Shown here: positions 49,314 through 63,100 of the stretch, piece by piece
Position numbering within the stretch: the first letter of the stretch is position 1
Layout of the letters: each line of letters opens with the position of its first letter
NCBI RefSeq assembly: GCF_963662255.1
Contig: NC_085067.1
Span: 9,735,648-9,799,647, forward strand
Length of the DNA stretch: 64,000 bases
Direction of reading: 5' to 3'
DNA from: Cinclus cinclus
Lineage: Eukaryota > Chordata > Aves > Passeriformes > Cinclidae
Notes under the pieces: generated by a model
What the model saw: only the letters and a program-made list of their open reading frames with translations
Databases searched by the model: none
Told to the model about the DNA's origin: nothing
Program-made: the position numbers and the translations under genes

Positions 49314-50899
49314 TATTGTGTGAGTGACCTCCCTGCACAGCAGAGCTGAGAATTCCAGAGAAGTGGTGAAAAAAACCCCACACATAAAGTGTGAGTTAGT
49401 CTGGGGCTGTACTTGAAGGAGAAATGAGATAAACTACTCAGAACTACTGGGATGCTCTGCAAGGAAGGCAAGCCTGCTAGCTCAGCTGTCTGTTCCCTTT
49501 GCGTGTTATTTTACCTTGTATTTTACTTGTGTTGGTTTTTTCCTTAATCCCATTTCTCAATCACCTTCGCCAGAGGCAACTCCAGCTGTGACTTGACAGC
49601 TGCTACTGTCTTCTCCAGCATGTGCTGCCAAAATCCCAGCTGATTCTGGGGCTTAAGGCACAGTGCAGTCTATTTTCTGTATTTCTGCCCACTATGAAAT
49701 CATGCATATTAATATTAATCATCCTCTTTCCAAATTCAGAAGCCTCCAGGCCTATTGCAGTTATGGGGTGGGTTTTTTTATTTAGTTTTTGGCAGGTGTG
49801 CCCAGGCAGTAACACAGCTCATGAGCTTGGCCCAGGGCAGAGCTTTGGGGTTGGGTGTACTCAAGTCTTGAACTAAAATCTTAAACTCCTAAGGAAGCCT
49901 GAGTGTGAATGAAAATTTGGAATATACTCTCTCCACTTGATTATCCCATGAAATAATTCCTTGACTTGGCAGAAGGGGCTGTGGTGCCAAGGGTGGGATG
50001 CCAGGACCTCATGCTGAGCATTGGGGTGTTATCCTGCACACATCTGCTGTGGGTGCCTTAAACTGAGCTCATTTCCCACTGCTTTTAGCTCCAGGCTCCT
50101 TCTCTGCAGTCTAGAGGGCAAAATGCTGCTGCTCCTGGAGGCAGAATCTGACTTGAAGCTTGCACCCCTTCCCAAAAGTATTGAAACAGGAAGAGAGATT
50201 TTACTTTTCTTGCCTGCTCCTTCCTTGGCATTTCTCACACCTCCACGCTGAGCCTTGGCTTAAAGCCTTGAAAGTTGAAACTCAGGAAGTTGGGGAGGGG
50301 CAAAAAAAGCTGATCCAGGAATCTTCTGCCTGGATCAATGGAGCAAAGGACTGGCTGAAGTTGCACAATTGGGAGTCAGGAGAAGTTTGCTCATGTGCTG
50401 TGTCAGGAGCTTGTACAAGCTTCAGATTATCTTCAGAGGTGCATAAGGCAAAAGCTTTTCCAGTCTAAGGAACTTCCTTTTCACTTGAGTTTTTAAATGC
50501 TGATTTTTAGTTTATTTTTTAACATAAAATTGCTGATAGGGGCATTCAAGTAATAATGAAATTTTTGTGGTTCATTTTCTTTGACTTGTTTTTCAGATGT
50601 TACTACATAAACCCTTTCCAGTGTTTGCCTCCTGAGAGCACTGGAATTCCTTTTCCTGCCTTCGGTTGCATTCTCTACATCTTCACACTCAATCCTGCCA
50701 GGCCCCCAGAGCTTCCCAAAAGGAGCTGGGTAGCAGCAGCCTGGGGTGCCCAGCCTTGGAGCAGAGCTCAGCTCCCCAGGTGTCCCTTGTCACCAGTTCG
50801 GTGACCAGGGCTGGAACTGGGAGCTGCAGGAATGTGTTCTGTGAGTGCATGAGCACAGCTCAGGAATTTCCTTATTCCTTGAATATTGCCTGTTCTGTC

Positions 50900-51297
50900 A
50901 GCCAGGCTGCGAGAGCTGGGGGTGCTCACCTGGAGAGCAAAAGCTCCAGGGAGAGCTCAGAGCCTGTTCCAGAGCATAGAGGGGCTCCAGGAGAGCTGGA
51001 GAGGGACTGGGGACAAGGGATGGAAAAACAGGACACAGGGAATGGCTTCCCAGTGCCAGAGGGAAGGGACAGATGGGATATTGGGAAGGAATTGTTCCCT
51101 GGGAGGGTGCTGAGGTCCTGGCACAGGGTGCCCAGAGCAGCTGTGGCTGCCCCTGGATCCCTGGCAGTGCCCAAGGCCAGGTTGGACATTTTGGCTTGGA
51201 GCAGCCTGGGACAGTGGAAGGTGTCCCTGCCATGGCAGGGATGGCACTGGATGAGCTTTAAGGTCCCTTCCAACCCAAACCATTCTGGAATTCTGTG
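50900..51297 (+). mobile_element. CR1 LINE 3' end, copy B7
   Basis: One of the few CR1 copies in the same orientation as GALNT17. It carries CTGCGAGAGCTGGGGGTGCT, GGCACAGGGTGCCCAGAGC and a tail of TTCTGGAATTCTGTGAAA. From about 51120 it is very close to the copy at 19190. Antisense open frames of 108-147 codons are repeat-derived. Confidence 0.9.
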
Positions 51298-52615
51298 AAA
51301 CCGCTGGTAGGGTTTAAAATCCTGCAGCCAAACCTGGATGGTTTTCTGAAAAGTCGGCCTTGCCTGCATCTCTTCATGTGGGGGGGCTGGGAAAACCCCA
51401 GGAACTCTGGTTCCATCATTCCAGGTGTAAGCTCTGCTCTTTGCAGGGATTTTAGTGGGGTTAGGATCAGGCTTTGCTCCTAATCTTTATTAATCGCCAG
51501 TATGAATTGGAATGCTCTGTGCTAGACTAACATAATAAAAGGGTAGGGCCTAACTTTCAGGCTGAAATTGATGTAAGCTGGGCTTGTCTCATGTGAGTCC
51601 CTTGAGCTTCTTCAGTCTAATTCAAGAGATTTTTTTTTTCTTCTTTCTTCCACTTGCTAGGTCATGAAGAGCCTTTGTATTCCATTTGCATTGTGTTACC
51701 TGTCAGGGACATGGGCTTGTAGCTGTGGGCCACACTCAGAACTACATGGAGGGCAGACACCTTCCAGATACCCTTTGTTTCTGAGGCTCAGGTTGATTTT
51801 TCTGACAAGTACGGACATTTTCATATTTATACTCATGACGGAAATAAATCAAATTAGTCTGAAACCACCCATTGCTCTGACAATGCTCTGCACTTTCCTT
51901 ACTTTCAGGAGATAAGGAGACGAACAAACCTGCTTTGAAGATGAGCTGATTTCCATAGCAGGCAGAGTGACCTACTTAAAGGGAGAGGGGGAGTGAGCAG
52001 GGCTGGGAATGGGCTCTTTATTTATTTATATCATCTCCAAGTGTCTGTGTTAGCTCCCCTGGCTGAGCCCTCTCCTGACACTCACCTGACAGCACCAGAG
52101 AACGTGGAGCTGAGCGAGCGCTGTTCGTCCTACAAGGATCTCCTGTGTCTGACCAGCCTGGCTGGAGGCTCTGGGGAGGTGCCACCATTCACACGGGGCT
52201 TTTGGGAATGTTCGTCTTGGCTTCGCACTGGGAGAAATCTCCCAGGTTGCCTCACTTAAATGAGGGGGAGCAGGCACCTCGCTTTGGGGGTCTTGAGTGT
52301 CATGTTCAGAGCCCTGTGGGGAATTGCCAAAGGGCTCTGGAGATCCAGGGATGCCCTAGGGGATGGGTCGGAGCAGCAGGTGGGTGGTGAGGTGCCCTGC
52401 ACTCTCCTGGTTTGGGAGCCAGGTGACACATGGAGTGGATGCTGCCTGGGTGGGTGTGGGCTTTGTGGCCTGTTCTCTTTAAAATGGGCTCTCTCAGTGA
52501 TAACCTGTGTCTGACTGGGGTCAGGTGCCATGCTAGGGGGGACCTAACTCTGCAGAACAGTGTCTGCAAGGCCAGTGCTGACCCTGGCTGTTGCTCTTGG
52601 GGTGAAGTCACTGTG

Positions 52616-52720
52616 TCACAGAATCATCACGGGGGTCTGGGCCAAAGGGACTTAAAGCCCCTCAGCCCTGGAGTCCTGCTGGGCAGGAGCACCTTCCACT
52701 GGGCTAGGCTGGCTGATGTG
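52616..52720 (-). mobile_element. CR1 LINE 3' end, diverged
   Basis: Reverse CR1 tail TCACAGAATCATCACGGGGG followed by GGGACTTAAAGCCCCTCAG and GGAGCACCTTCCACTGGGCT. Older than most copies here. Confidence 0.75.
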
Positions 52721-53585
52721 CATCTGCATCAGAGTGACCGTGGTCACACCAGCCATGGAAATGCATCCTTTGTACCCTAAGAGCTGATGTTCCTGTCCCA
52801 GTGGGTTTGCGAGCCCCCCTCACTCAGGTGCTGAGGGCTGCTGGGCCCTGCCAGTGCTGCTACCTGGGCTTGTGTCTTAGCTCCACTTGCATCACCTGCA
52901 AAATAATTTCTAAACTTAGAGTTGGTGCAGCTCAGGCATTGCAAGAAACTGTGATGATCTGAGCTTTCACAGGCCCAGAATGGATGGACACTCCTGCATT
53001 TCCAGGGTGATGTCCTGAGTGTCTGGGCTGCTGGTCGGAGCTGCTGACTGGGACACTCTGGTCTGAGATGACTGTGTTTGTGCAGAGATGAAGATTTGTT
53101 CATTTAGGCAGAGAAAGCACTTAAAAGTTTTATTTGCCTACCTTGCAGAGGGACAAATATTTAGTAAGAAGAACGTGTGTCTGGTTGTCTTTGCCTGAAA
53201 ATCCCTGCCCTGTGGGTAGCTGGGTTTCACTGGAGCCATATGCCGAGTTAACAATGCCCATCAGGAATTCAGCAGGATCTGAGAACTAAAAATTAAGCAC
53301 CGAGGAACAGGTGAAAAGAGCCTGTTCACAGCCACCTCGGGGCATTAGTGCTCCTGTAACAACTTCGTTCTGTGCAATTACTGTCCCCTGTTGCTTTTTA
53401 ATAACATTTCTGTTTCTCTGAGTCAAAACTCAGCTCCTCTAAACTTCCATCCTTCACTAGGAACAGCAAATCTGTGAAGTCTGGAGTAAATCTGTGGCCT
53501 GCTTTAAGTAACATTTATAAAAAATAAGTTTATTGACTCAGTGCAGAGAGTAAACCTCAATAGGATGTAGAACTTATTTCTGTGA

Positions 53586-53733
53586 AGGGTAGCAGAGCCC
53601 TGGAACAGGTGCTCAGGGAGGTTGTGGAGTCTTTGGAGACATTCCAAACCCACCTGGATGTGTCCCTGTGTCACCTGCTCTGGGTGGTCTCCAGAGGTCC
53701 CTTCCAACCCCAGCTATTCTGGGGTTCTGTGAA
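53586..53733 (+). mobile_element. CR1 LINE 3' end
   Basis: Sense-oriented CR1: AGAGCCCTGGAACAGGTGCT, CACCTGGATGTGTCCCTGTG, GGTCCCTTCCAACCCCAGCT and a GGGGTTCTGTGAA tail. It belongs to a subfamily different from the B copies. Confidence 0.88.
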
Positions 53734-55080
53734 AATATGTGAACTTCTGGGGAGTTGCAGTGAGTACTGTATCTTGGTGGTTTTTTTGTTTTTTGTTTTT
53801 TTTTTTTTCTATTCAGCGTTGCAGGGTTCACCTGTCCTCAAGCTCACCTGTCTTTTTCCCGGGGTGGAGAGTCCCAGTTTATTTCCTCATCTATAAAAGC
53901 ACATTTTTAAAATATTTGCTATCCTTTTGCTTTGTGTTGCTACATTTCTCTTTTTTTTTTAACTGGAGCTGTCCAGAGCTGCACCCAGTAGTCTGGGTGG
54001 GAAAGGTGCCTGAAATAAGAGGAGGGGGACATTCAGGCCAGACACTGGCAAAATGGCACCAGTAATTGCTGCAGATTCAAAGACATTGCTGTATGTGTTA
54101 CTCCTGCTAATGATGGAGGAATTACTGTTAATTCCTGCTCTTAAAGTTGTTTGGGGCTCAGATGGACAGGACAGTGCCTTACAGAAATGAACCTGAATGG
54201 CTCCAGTGCTTCCAAGTCCTCCTTGTCCCACCCTCTTTCCTGTCCAGAAGGAAAGGCTGGAAGATGTTCCAAGTCCTTCTGCTGCTTTACAGGGTCTGTA
54301 GAGCCTCAGTGTCTCAGAAAATCAAAGTAAACTCTGAAACCCAAGTCCAGAATGACACAGACTTGAGCCATGTGTGGAACTCTACGCCATTACTGTTGTC
54401 ACCATCAGGATTTCTGGAGTTCTTAGGAACTGGTGTGACCCTGCACCTCCAAGGATGTCTTACCTGTGGTCAGGGGGTTGCAGAGGGATTTCTCCCCTTT
54501 ACTGTGAGTGTGTACCTTGTGAAAATTTGGAAGCTCTCTCGGGCCAGAATTTTGATGGTCTGCCCTTGTGCCAGTCTCCACCCTCAGCTCTTCCTCTTGC
54601 TCAGTGATCCTTACAGCTTTTCCAGTCCCACATGCTGGACTCTGTTGCTGATGTCAGATAGCAGCAAAGCTGTGATTTATTTTTGGGAGCAGTTGTATTT
54701 AATGTGTGTGTCGATAGGATGCACTTCAGATCAGCGCGTCCTGACGCTGGAGAGTGTAAACAACCCAAACAGAAATGGAAAACCTTTTACAGCCTCCTTC
54801 TGTGGCATTAAAACAAGTGCTATCTTATGGGAGGAATTTAATGACTCCTTTCAGAAAGATTTATTTTGATATAATATTTTAAAAAGCTCACTTTAATCTG
54901 CTCAACTGTTGGAGAGCAAACAAGACAATACCTTCCCCAGATATTTTGTCATTTGATTGAACAGTAAAATAAGTAAGTTCTATTAAAAATATAATTTTTG
55001 CAGAGCACTTAGAGAATTATATAATTAAGAAATACCAATGAAGTCGTTCAGGCATAGCCCTGGGTGGTCTGTTGGAGGGG

Positions 55081-56360
55081 TGTTGTCTTGGTTTAGTTTA
55101 AATTTCCTGGCCAATGCATCAAAAATGTCATAGTTTGGTTTGCCAATTTTAATATATATATCTCTTATTGTGAAATATAATTAGGAGCAAAAGCAAAGCA
55201 GGCTTAAAACTTAAAAGGGGATAAAGAAAAACTTTATTAAAAACACAAAGAAAATAATAATAAATCCAGAATAGATCTTCAGACCACTCCCTCCTCCCCC
55301 TTTTCACACCTTCTTAACAACATACAGAGACACTTCAATCAATTCCTTACTTAAATAATCTTTTTTATTTCACTTTAGGGAGACAAGTTTCTTCCTGTTC
55401 AGCTATAGGGATCTTTTTCAAGAGAGGGGAAAAAAAGAACTTCAGTTATCTCCTGACTTCACTTTTTTCACAAATAGCAGCCGCCTGGGAATCCGCAATC
55501 ACGAAACTCCTCCCACCTTCACAGCCTTCCCAGAGCTGTGCTTGTGGGCCATGTCAAACTCATGGGGTTTTACTTTAAGGACGAGCTACTCAAAGGCAAA
55601 AGCTCTCTTTAGTTCTCTTCTCTCTGTTCATACTTCATTGCCAGGAACAGAGATCCCCCTTTTCCCTCGGGGCAAAGGAACTTCCAAACACTTCACACCG
55701 CACCCCAGCCCCCCATGTCTTTTTCCATGGTTTGAAGGAATTCTTTAGTGTAGTACAGTCCACCCCTATAACTTACAAAAAGATATTTCAGCCAACCTTC
55801 ATGGCGTCTCCTCATTCTCCTTCCATTTAGAAACTTAGCTTTTGCTTCTTTGACTTCAGTGTATCCTTTCTGTTCTATTTCTTCTCACCCAGTGAAGGAT
55901 GGAAGGTCTGTAAGTCTTAGCTGAGCATTGGGGAAAAAAAATTAAAATCTCACACAGAAGTTGCAGGAGTTGGGCCAGGCCATTCTGGAGCTGTGTCAGG
56001 ATCTCAGGCCGCCCAGGCCACGCTGGAAGGGCAGGACGAAAACTGCAAAGTGCAGCCAGAGGAGAAATGGGTGCCAGGGCTTTGGCTCCATGGCTTTCTC
56101 CCGGCACTGACCGCCCCCAGCTGCAGCTGCAGCCCGGGGGTTCTCCCTCTGCCCTGCCCAGCACACAAAGCCCTGGGGGCTCTCCCAAACCGGACCCAGC
56201 TGGGCCACATTGGAAGCAGGCCCTGGCCACGGCAGTGTTACCTTGTGAAAAGGCTGGAAATGCAAAAGAGCTTTCCTGGGGTTTACTTGCTTCAAATGTG
56301 ATTCACGGAGCAAACTGCCTTTTCTAATTGGTTTCTCAGGCTGTCAAAAACTAAACCAGC
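55081..56360 (-). mobile_element. long ERV-type LTR or LTR-containing fragment, antisense
   Basis: On the + strand the block starts TGTTGTCTTGGTTTAG and ends near CAAAAACTAAACCA. On the minus strand this gives a TGGTTTAG start and an AAACTAAACCAAGACAACA end, compatible with LTR termini. An AATAAA signal (minus) lies at 55233-55238, followed by a T-rich U5-like end. Base composition is unlike the flanking intron. I could not find a clear TATA box or target-site duplication. The roughly 1.28-kb length is long for an LTR, so some of 55700-56360 may be internal or unrelated sequence. Confidence 0.5.
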
Positions 56361-59300
56361 CTCCAGTTGGTCCCATCAATACACAGAGGAAGTTCTCATG
56401 GAGGGAAACTTCCTAGTGTGCCCTCCCCCAGGTGGCTTCAAGGCATAACAAGCACAGGTGTAAAGTGCAGGGGAGTGTTTGATGTCCTTGACTGGAGTTT
56501 GGGGTGGGATTCTGCACTGGGGACTCTCCGCTCTCAGTGCTGGCCCCAGTCCCTCTGCTGTCAGGGTGATGGTCTGGGCCCGGTTGTCACCTGAGCCCCT
56601 CTCGGGGCAGCAGAGCCTCTCATGAACCAGCCCCAGCCCGAACTGCAGAGGATTGATGCTCTAGGATGCAGAGATGACCCCTGCTGCTCCCAGGGTGGAG
56701 CTTTTGTCTGCTCATCAATCTGGTGTTAACCTGCCAGGGCTGTCAGAGCCTGCAGGAAGATGGAGTGGGAAGCAGTAATTCCTGCAGAGAAGCTCTGTAG
56801 CTCTGTGTATTCAGGAGTGTCCCAGTGGGATGCAGTGAGCTTGCACCGGGTGAAAACATCTGCAGGAAAAATATTGTTATGCTGGAAGTGTCCGTCCTGC
56901 CCAGAGGAGGGTCCAAAAAGCTGCTCAGGTTCACTGACAGTGAGGGAACTGAGAGGTTGGGAAAGGCAGGATATTGCCCAAATATTCAAAGTTTGCCAGG
57001 TCCCAGAACAGGATGTTTTCCACACACCAGAAAGCCCCTTGAGAAAAGGGAGGGAAGAAGTGACTCTGGCCCATGTCAGGATTATTTCTGGGAAAGGCTG
57101 TCCTGAAAACAGGACTTGGATTGGTACAGACTGGGCAGTACCTACAAAGAGAACCAAAGCTGAAAGCTGTTTTATCCTTTGTTGTTATAGAGCTGTCTTC
57201 AAATAGGTGGTGAATGAGAACTCAGATTTTAGGATTGTAACCTCTTGCCTGGAGCTGAAGGCAGTTTGCTGTGGATAATGGCTTTGGGTGGCTGGGAGCC
57301 CTTTTCCAAGAGTTTGTGACCTTCGGACAGCAGTGCCAGCACAGCAATCTGGGATTAAAGGTACCCAGGGCTCTTGGGACTCTGGAGCTGCTTCTGTGCC
57401 ACGGATGAACTCTGAGGCACTGGTGAGGTCTCTCCTAGGGTGTGATACATCTGGATAAAGAATCCCCGTACCTGAAACCTTGCTGAGGGTCAGCAGGCTC
57501 TTGGCTCTCAGTTCAGTTGTTCTGCTCTGTGGTGAGATAATAAAATACAAAGATTAAGCCTGGACTTTGAATCCTAAAGCATTACTGTTAGCAGTTGCTC
57601 TGTGTGGATGGCACTAGACAAATGAAACTGCTGCTGAATGCCCAGAGTTCCTGTCCTCAGGGCTGGGGAGCTGGCAGGGCTCCAGCCACAGGGGTGGAAA
57701 ATGCACGAACAGTTGAGCAGTGATGATGACAGTGTCCTTTCTGAGACATGCTCATCTGTGCCATAGGATAAAGACATTCCCATGGGGGTGGCAGTGCAAA
57801 TCCAGCCAGTGGAGCTCTTGGATGCAGCTGTGGAAGATGGAACAGATGGGTCCTTGTGTGCAAACTGAGTGTGTTTCGTGCCCGTCTGTTGTGGGAGTGG
57901 AGCTTCGAGAATGCCAGGCCCTGAAAAGCCCCGAAAAATCATCTTTTCTTGAGGAAATTAATTAACTAGATGTTTTTCCTAATACATGTGGACTGACAAT
58001 TTGTGCTGTTGCATATGGAGCTTCTGCATCACTGAAGCTTTGGATTCCCTCCCTCTTGCTCTGGTGAAGCTCCTGTAAAGCTCCTGCAATTCCCCTGGGC
58101 TGGGAGCACTGCCGCCTGCAGCCCCTGCTGCCTCCCAGAGCACTCAGCCCTTTCCTTGGGGGCACATGAGACTTCACAACCTTCTGAAGCCATGGAATAG
58201 ATAAAGAGACACAAAATGATGCCGACATCTTGTCTTGGTGATGAGAAAGGTTGGATGCAGCCACTTCCAAAGGGTCAGGGCCACTGGGATGTCCCTGAGC
58301 TGTGCAGGTGTTTCACGTGGACCTCTGGAAGAAGGGAGGGCAGTTTTAAAGGCTTCAATCTGGAAGAAACTGGAGTCATAGAGAACATCTCTCCTAGGGG
58401 CAAGAGGAGGAGCAGGTTTGGATTTTGAGAAGAAATCCTTGTGTAGTGTTTCTGCCCTTTAAATGGTCTGAACTGCACTTGGTGCAGCTGGATGGGACCT
58501 TGCTGATGTGACCTTCCAAAGAGACAGTGGGACTGGTGTTTCCAAGAGGTCCCAGAGCCTGACACCAACTTGGTGCCTCCTGTGCAGGGAAGGGGCCAAA
58601 AGCAGCTGAGCCTTCCTGAAGTGTAAAAACGGAGAGCTGGAACATGCAGACCTCCAAGAGAAACTGAAGTGAAAGATCTGAGATGCAGCAATGTCCAAAA
58701 TCTTCTCTGGCTTTGGGGGTGGGGTGATATGGAGGGTGTTGATTATTTAGGGTGGAGTTTGATTTTTTTGTTAAGTTTTAGGTTTTTGGCTGGTTTTGTT
58801 GCCATGTAGCCTGGTGTGCAGCAGTGGTAAAGGGAGTCAGCAGTGGAGCTCATCAGGGGTAGGATTTGACTTCCATTTGAACAACTTGGAACCTCCTTGT
58901 TTAAAAAAATGCAATCTCCTTGTTTAAAAAACCTGGTAATTTATAATGGTAAACGATATACCCAGTTTTGTACAGAAGCAAATGGGGAAAGCTGTCAGGC
59001 AGCAGATTTCCACTTAGGGGTTGTAAAATCAGGCTTTTTAGATTTTCAAAAGTCATTAGTACCTGTTGTCCAAGTATGCCTGGGTAATTGCTGAGGTTTT
59101 TGTTGTCTACATGAGGCATTTCTGGGATCTTTCTGTACCAAGCCTGTGATAAGCAGCTTCCCTTTGGCAAGAGGTCCCTGCATCCCTCCCACTGCTTTCC
59201 CTTTATGGCTTAATTCCCTGGGCTTTGCCACACTTTGATTTTATTTCATGCCCTGCAGCACGAGGTCTCCAAATCGCTTATGTCTGTTAAGCAAACACCT

Positions 59301-59708
59301 CTTTCTGGGATTGATGTTTTAATTTAATAAACCACTTCCTAATGGGGGTCAGCTGCAACTGTGACTTTGTAATGAGTTTGCTAGGAGCCCTTTGGAAGGG
59401 CAGAGCCTGGAGGTGTGGGTTCAGAGCCTCTGCAGGGTGATGTGACAGAGGGATTCACACAGTGTGAACTCCTTGTGTTGGGTCAGCTGGTGCTGCCTGA
59501 GCCCCATGTTTGCCCTTCCATGGAATCCCAGGAATGCTACAGGACCAAAATAAAGGTGGATCAGAGGTTCAGTTTGGATTCAGCTGCAGACAGCAAATAT
59601 GTGTGGAAAGGTGTTGTGTATTACAAAGTACAAGGAGCTGTTTCTAGGAACTTAACTAAGGGATCCTCTTTTGTAGCACACATGGGAGATTTTGCCCTCA
59701 AATGCTTT

Positions 59709-60165
59709 GGAATCACAGATTTGTTCAGATTGGAAAAAAAAGCCTGAAGATCATCAAGTCCAGCCACTGGCGCAGAGCACTTCCATGTTCCCTGCTGAAC
59801 AGTGTCCTCAACTGCCACATCCACGTGGTTTTCTGAATACTGCCAGGGAAGGAGACTGCCATTTCCTTGGGCAGCCCCTCTCAATGCTTTACAACTCCTT
59901 CAGTGAAGATACTTTTTTCTGGTGTCCACCCTGAGCCTCCCCTGGCCCAGTCTGAGGCCGTTCCCTCTCCTCCTGTCCCTGTTCCCTGGAGCAGATCCCA
60001 AATCCCCCCCGGCTGTCCCCTCCTGTCAGGGAGTTGTGCAGAGCCACAGGGTCCCCCCTGAGCCTCCTTTTCTCCAGGCTGAGCCCCTTCCCCAGCTCCC
60101 TCAGCTGCTCCTGGGGCTCCAGCCCCTTCCCAGCTCTGTTCCCTGCCCTGGACACACTCTAGCTC
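59709..60165 (-). mobile_element. CR1 LINE 3' fragment, copy C2
   Basis: Reverse-oriented CR1 whose tail survives as GGAATCACAGATTTGTTCAG, followed by GATCATCAAGTCCAGCCACT. From about 59953 it is identical for roughly 95 bp to the C1 copy at about 24490. Confidence 0.88.
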
Positions 60166-63100
60166 CTCAGGGTCTGTTTTGTCCTGAGGGGTCCAGGACT
60201 CAGGGTTAAGCCACCAGTGCCTGGCACAGTGGACAGTCCCTGCCCTAGTCCTGGCACAGCCCTGGTGCTATTGAACACCTGGGCTGCTGTTCAGCTGCTA
60301 CTGGCCAGCACCTCCCACCAGATCCATTTCCAGCCACTCTGCCCCAGCCTGGAGCATTGGATGGGGAATGTTCAGGTCACACAAATGGAGCACCCAGGCA
60401 GGGCTGGTGCTGTTCTACACAGACACCAGGGAGATCCCAGACCAATTACTTGGCTCATGGAAGCAGGTCCAGGGCAGGAAGTCAGAGATTCCCAAGGGCC
60501 CCTCATAGCCTTGGGATAATTCACCTGTTGCTGGGCATCAAACATTTTTTCCTCATTTTTTAAGGGTCAGAGAAGCCTGCCAAGGCAGATTGCTGCTCCG
60601 TGTCTGTGTTTATCCAGTGTGTGTGCAAGCCAAGGAGCAGGAGCTGTGTTGTGCTTTGTGTCTGGTGGAGTTAATTGGGGTCTTGTTTGTTTGCTGAAGC
60701 AGCACAGAAGGATCCCAGGCTCTCAGGACACGAGGCAGAGAGATTCTGTATAAATTATAGAAGATACATGTATTAGTACATTCTTTCATATATCCTTTCC
60801 CATCTTTGCTGATCTCTAATAATACAGTGTTTTGGAGACCAAACAGAGGAATGAAAGATCTCTCTCTATTAGGTTTTTAATAAGTTCTCCCTCGAGCCTT
60901 TGATTTAATTTTTCACTTTAACATACTCTGTCCTACTGCCGGTGTCTTCCCTTTGGTAACATTTTAAAGTGAACTTCGTTTGCCAGACTTTTCCAAATGG
61001 ATTTGGGATGGAACATTAGGCGTCAGATTAAAGTTCGTTTCCTTTCCCCCCACATCTTCCAAAGAAAATTCTGGCTTTTTTCTGAAGATGGACACAAATT
61101 TCTATTACAAGTCAGTGAACTTCATTTACCACTGCATTAACTATTTTGCTTTGCTACCTTCCTGCCAGCTCTCACCAGGGCATCTCTAGTGAGACTTGCA
61201 GCAGAGGAACCAGCTCATTCCTTTGGCAGTGCTGCATTCTGGGGTGTAAAATTCCCTGTAACCTCTGGTTTTATTCATGATGGCTGTCCTGGACCCTTTT
61301 TTGTGTTGCATTTCTGCTGGAGCCTTTACCTGCTGAGGTTTTACACCTTGCTACATCCCTGGGGCTCACTGCAGTCATTGTTGGGGTGAGGCATCGAGCT
61401 GAGCTTGCCCCTTGTCTCTGCTGTTCCCCAGGAGCTCCAGTTCCAGTGGATTCCCAGCACAGGGCTCGCCCAGCCTGACAACTCTCTTGGTCACACCCTC
61501 CAGCTTTAAGATGTCCAGCGTTTCCCTTGACATCTTCACTCTTCATTCTTCATGTCATCCTCCTTTTCATTCCTTGTTCTCTTGCTCTCACTTATATATA
61601 TTTCTCCCTGTTATTACAGTGCCTGTTGGAGTTGTGCTTTAGCTCAGTATAGCTGATACTTCAGCAAAGGGCCAGGGGTTCCCACCCTGCAGAGCTTCAC
61701 TCTGCCTGAAGGGCTGGCAGGGAGCAGGGAGGGGAGAAATGGGATGGCAGAGCAGTCCAAAACAGCACAGTTCTGACTGGAGAACGCTTAAACCAACCTT
61801 GAGCTTGCAAATGTGTCACAAATCCTTTGATTGGTTTGACTGCTGCTGGTACCCCAGGTTATGGAAAGGGGTTCTGGATGCTTCATGTTACCATCTACTG
61901 ACCCTCCCCAGGCATCTTTCCTTCTCTGGAAACACTGATAGACTGCAGTGAGAATCAGACTCCACGGAGGGCTGGAGGTGTGCACTGAATAACTTGTTCA
62001 GGGCTGAGGGAACTCTCCTGTTGAAACCAGGATCCTCTGACTGTGAGGAGCTGGTGCTTTCCTGGGTTGGCCTTGTATTTCTCTATTAAGGACATGTGAT
62101 TATCCTGGAGAGGCATTGCTGTGCTGAGAAGTCTTTGCTCAGGATCTCCAGCCTGAGCCATTGTCATGAGAAGAATGGATTTCTCCCCTTCTGTGTATTA
62201 GGGATGTGTTGTGACTTTGTGGAATCACTGCAGGAGTAAATGATGTATGAAATGAGAAATCTCTGCTCCGTGTATGCAGGCACAGCCGGGGCTCTAAAAC
62301 TTTCAGCTCAGAGGCAGCCAAAAAAATCTCTGAAGTGTCCAACACGAGTCTTCTTGTAAAACACTTTCCAGCAGGTTTGGTTTAATGCTTTTTTCTGGTG
62401 CACTCACAAGTCTTGAGTGATAATTTCAGGGAGAGATGTCCATGCCCAGTGTGGAGAGCACTCTGTGTGCACATGAGAAGGCTGTTTCCCTGGAAGTTTG
62501 TAGCCAAGAAGGGATGCTCCTCAGCTTGGGAGGAAGTATTTTTTTCCTTCAGAGTCCCTTAATAAAGTCCTTTTATAACACTTCCTTCTGTAGACATCCC
62601 AGCTTGCTCCTTCCCCAGCCAGCTGAGCTGGACACACTGAAACTGGCAGGTGTTACATGCAAGCAGTGCTCAAGTGAGACTTGGGAAGTTGTGCAGCTTC
62701 CTGGCTTTTACTGCCACATGTGGATAAAGCCCAAGGCTGAGGTTCAGTCTGCTCACTGACGTTCTGTCCTTCCTTGGGCCCCCCGCCCTCCTTTATCCCC
62801 ACAGGAGAGCCTTGGGTAGATGGATCAGCCAAAAAGCATGAACTCCTCACACTGGAAAACATCAGCAACAGTCTTCAGATTCTTACAAGGCAGGTTCATG
62901 GAGCTAAAATTACAAGACTCCATGTATTTTCTAAAATAACCTCACCTCCTTGCAGGTAATTCAGTTGGAGAACAATTTGGAATTGATAATAAAGGTCATT
63001 TTTCTTTCTACCTTTAACAAGGAGGCAGAATGACTGAGAGATAACTCCCTTTGATTCATTCCAAGGAGCCACATCAGTGTTCCTGGGAGAGTGCCTGGAA

